NCBI GenBank assembly: GCA_002690445.1
Contig: NZER01000115.1
Coordinates: 1 to 7,633, forward strand
DNA length: 7,633 nt
Reading direction: 5' to 3'
From: Candidatus Pacearchaeota archaeon
Lineage (GTDB): Archaea; Nanoarchaeota; Nanoarchaeia; Pacearchaeales; GW2011-AR1
The notes beneath the pieces were generated by a model. It made no database searches. It was not told where the DNA came from and worked only from the letters and a program-made list of their open reading frames with translations. The position numbers and the translations under genes are program-made. Shown here piece after piece: positions 7,157 through 7,633 of the stretch (its first letter is position 1; every line of letters begins with the position of its first letter).

Positions 7157-7187
7157 CAGGTTGTGTCCCCCCACAACGAGGAACCTG
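7157..7187 (-). other. Hairpin in the gap after the 88-aa gene
   Basis: Two mutually competing pairings exist. Outer arms CAGGTT (7187-7182) and AACCTG (7162-7157) are complementary. Inner arms GTTGTG (7177-7172) and CACAAC (7165-7160) enclose the loop GGGGGA. The complementarity is plain, but no U tract follows directly. It may protect the upstream capsid-end transcript from 3' exonuclease or serve as an RNase processing site. That function is inferred. Confidence 0.4.
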
Positions 7188-7200
7188 TTACCCGAACCGA

Positions 7201-7467
7201 TTAGTCGGTGTCGGTTTCAGAGATTGCGGTGCCATCGGATATGTCAACTACACTCGATGCGTTTGAAAGCACGCTGACGATATTGGTCGTCGGTGTGCTG
7301 GTATCGCACACCCAGATAATATCGCGCACTTGCAAAAGATCAGTCGCGTCGTTGAAATAACCGGACGAATTGACGGTCGCAATCGCGTCGGTTGTTGAAT
7401 AGACCCAAATGCGGGGAGCTTTCCCACCAGGGCCAACCTGCTGTAAACCACTTAATGCGTATGCCAT
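7201..7467 (-). CDS. Small conserved phage virion protein, candidate capsid decoration protein (88 aa)
   Basis: The 88-residue protein begins MAYALSGLQQVGPGGKAPRI and ends in an acidic tail, SDGTAISETDTD. It has no signal peptide or membrane segment. The middle reads as short beta strands (IWVYST, IIWVCDT, NIVSVL) around the motif SGYFNDATDLLQVRDIIWV. I recognise this 'GYFN.A.DLL.V.D.I.V' pattern from small proteins encoded beside capsid genes, and from repeats in some fibre-like proteins of marine and other environmental phages. Its exact function is not established to my knowledge. Start: ATG with AGGAG 9 bases upstream. It lies 12 bases after the capsid stop and about 100 bases before the tail tubular A gene, so a head-associated role (decoration or stabilisation of the shell) is the best inference. 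A small head-tail or fibre-related structural protein is an alternative. Confidence 0.6.
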   Translation of the reverse strand: MAYALSGLQQVGPGGKAPRIWVYSTTDAIATVNSSGYFNDATDLLQVRDIIWVCDTSTPTTNIVSVLSNASSVVDISDGTAISETDTD

Positions 7468-7476
7468 GATGTGTAA

Positions 7477-7481
7477 CTCCT
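7477..7481 (-). promoter_or_regulatory. Shine-Dalgarno AGGAG overlapping the capsid stop codon
   Basis: On the minus strand AGGAG lies 9 bases before the ATG at 7467 and shares its first two bases with the capsid TAG stop (7482-7480). Ribosomes ending the capsid gene therefore stop on the start signal of the 88-residue gene, which suggests coupled, high expression of both. The site also fixes the start of the small gene. Confidence 0.7.
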
Positions 7482-7633
7482 ACTGGTAGCTGACGGATAC
7501 AGAACCGTCGCCGTCACGAGATACCGAACCGGCTTTAACCACACCGTTGCACAACCATGAGGTTTTCTGCGCGATGTAATTAACTTCGGTTTTGATATCA
7601 ATACCAACCGCAAGACCTATGGCACTTTTGTGC
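7480..7633 (-). CDS. Major capsid protein, C-terminal end (partial)
   Basis: The reading frame enters from the right edge and ends at TAG (7482-7480), giving 50 complete C-terminal residues that begin HKSAIGLAVGIDIKTEV and end SVSVSYQ. The pattern 'HK.AIGLAVG.DI.TEVNYIAQKTSWL.NG....G' resembles the extreme C-terminus of HK97-fold major capsid proteins of T7-like podoviruses, where this segment is part of the shell-forming domain. Position supports the call: in such genomes the capsid gene directly precedes the tail tubular genes, as here. The next gene starts 12 bases after the stop, and its AGGAG ribosome binding site overlaps the TAG. Most of the protein is outside the window, so the fold cannot be checked. 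The call rests on this short tail and on context. Confidence 0.72.
   Translation of the reverse strand, partial: HKSAIGLAVGIDIKTEVNYIAQKTSWLCNGVVKAGSVSRDGDGSVSVSYQ

Larger units (their letters stand above)
7101..7200 (-). other. Only true intergenic gap (100 bp)
   Basis: This is the sole non-coding stretch longer than 12 bases. It contains the two hairpins annotated separately and, next to the tail tubular A start, the Shine-Dalgarno AGGGG (7111-7107). I found no sigma-70-like -35/-10 pair and no sequence I could recognise as a single-subunit phage RNA polymerase promoter. The tail genes are therefore probably transcribed by read-through from upstream. Confidence 0.55.

Noticed and set aside
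7101..7200. Search for a phage RNA polymerase promoter in the intergenic gap
   Set aside because: No T7-like or sigma-70-like promoter could be recognised. The gap is better explained by hairpins and a ribosome binding site.
1..7633. CRISPR array, tRNA, insertion sequence or attachment site
   Set aside because: No regularly spaced repeats, cloverleaf-like sequence, transposase frame or inverted-repeat ends were seen. The window is nearly fully occupied by virion genes.

Overview
The window is part of the structural (virion morphogenesis) module of a short-tailed, T7-like podovirus or a related prophage. All genes lie on the minus strand and are read from high to low coordinates. Tight gene packing, 1- and 4-base start/stop overlaps, separate Shine-Dalgarno sequences and the order capsid > tail tubular A > tail tubular B > three internal/ejection proteins support this. 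The host cannot be named from the sequence. Base composition is slightly GC-rich by eye and the ribosome binding sites are of standard bacterial type. Nothing in the window (no integrase, attachment site or host gene) separates a free virus from a prophage.

Layout in transcription order: (1) 7633-7480, the last 50 residues of the major capsid protein, cut by the right edge. (2) 7467-7201, a small 88-residue conserved virion protein, possibly capsid decoration. (3) 7200-7101, the only real intergenic gap, with two hairpins; the downstream one resembles a leaky terminator or processing site. (4) 7100-6549, tail tubular protein A-like adaptor (T7 gp11 role). (5) 6549-4873, tail tubular protein B-like nozzle protein (T7 gp12 role), starting with GTG. 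(6) 4872-4048, a small helical internal virion protein (T7 gp14 position). (7) 4046-1626, an 806-residue internal virion protein (T7 gp15 position). (8) 1629-1, the first 543 residues of a large ejection protein (T7 gp16 position), open at the left edge.

Together these genes would build the shell, the short tail tube below the portal, and the internal proteins expelled ahead of the DNA to extend the tail across the envelope. The most unusual part is the last gene. After a Gly/Ala-rich, probably membrane-active region typical of ejection proteins, it carries a clear ParB-superfamily domain of the DdrB-like type known from 'polyvalent' proteins. This suggests that a DNA- or nucleotide-related effector activity enters the host with the ejection apparatus. 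Other points worth noting are a strong excess of the palindrome CTCGAG (13 sites) and a roughly 70-base AT-rich island inside the 806-residue gene.
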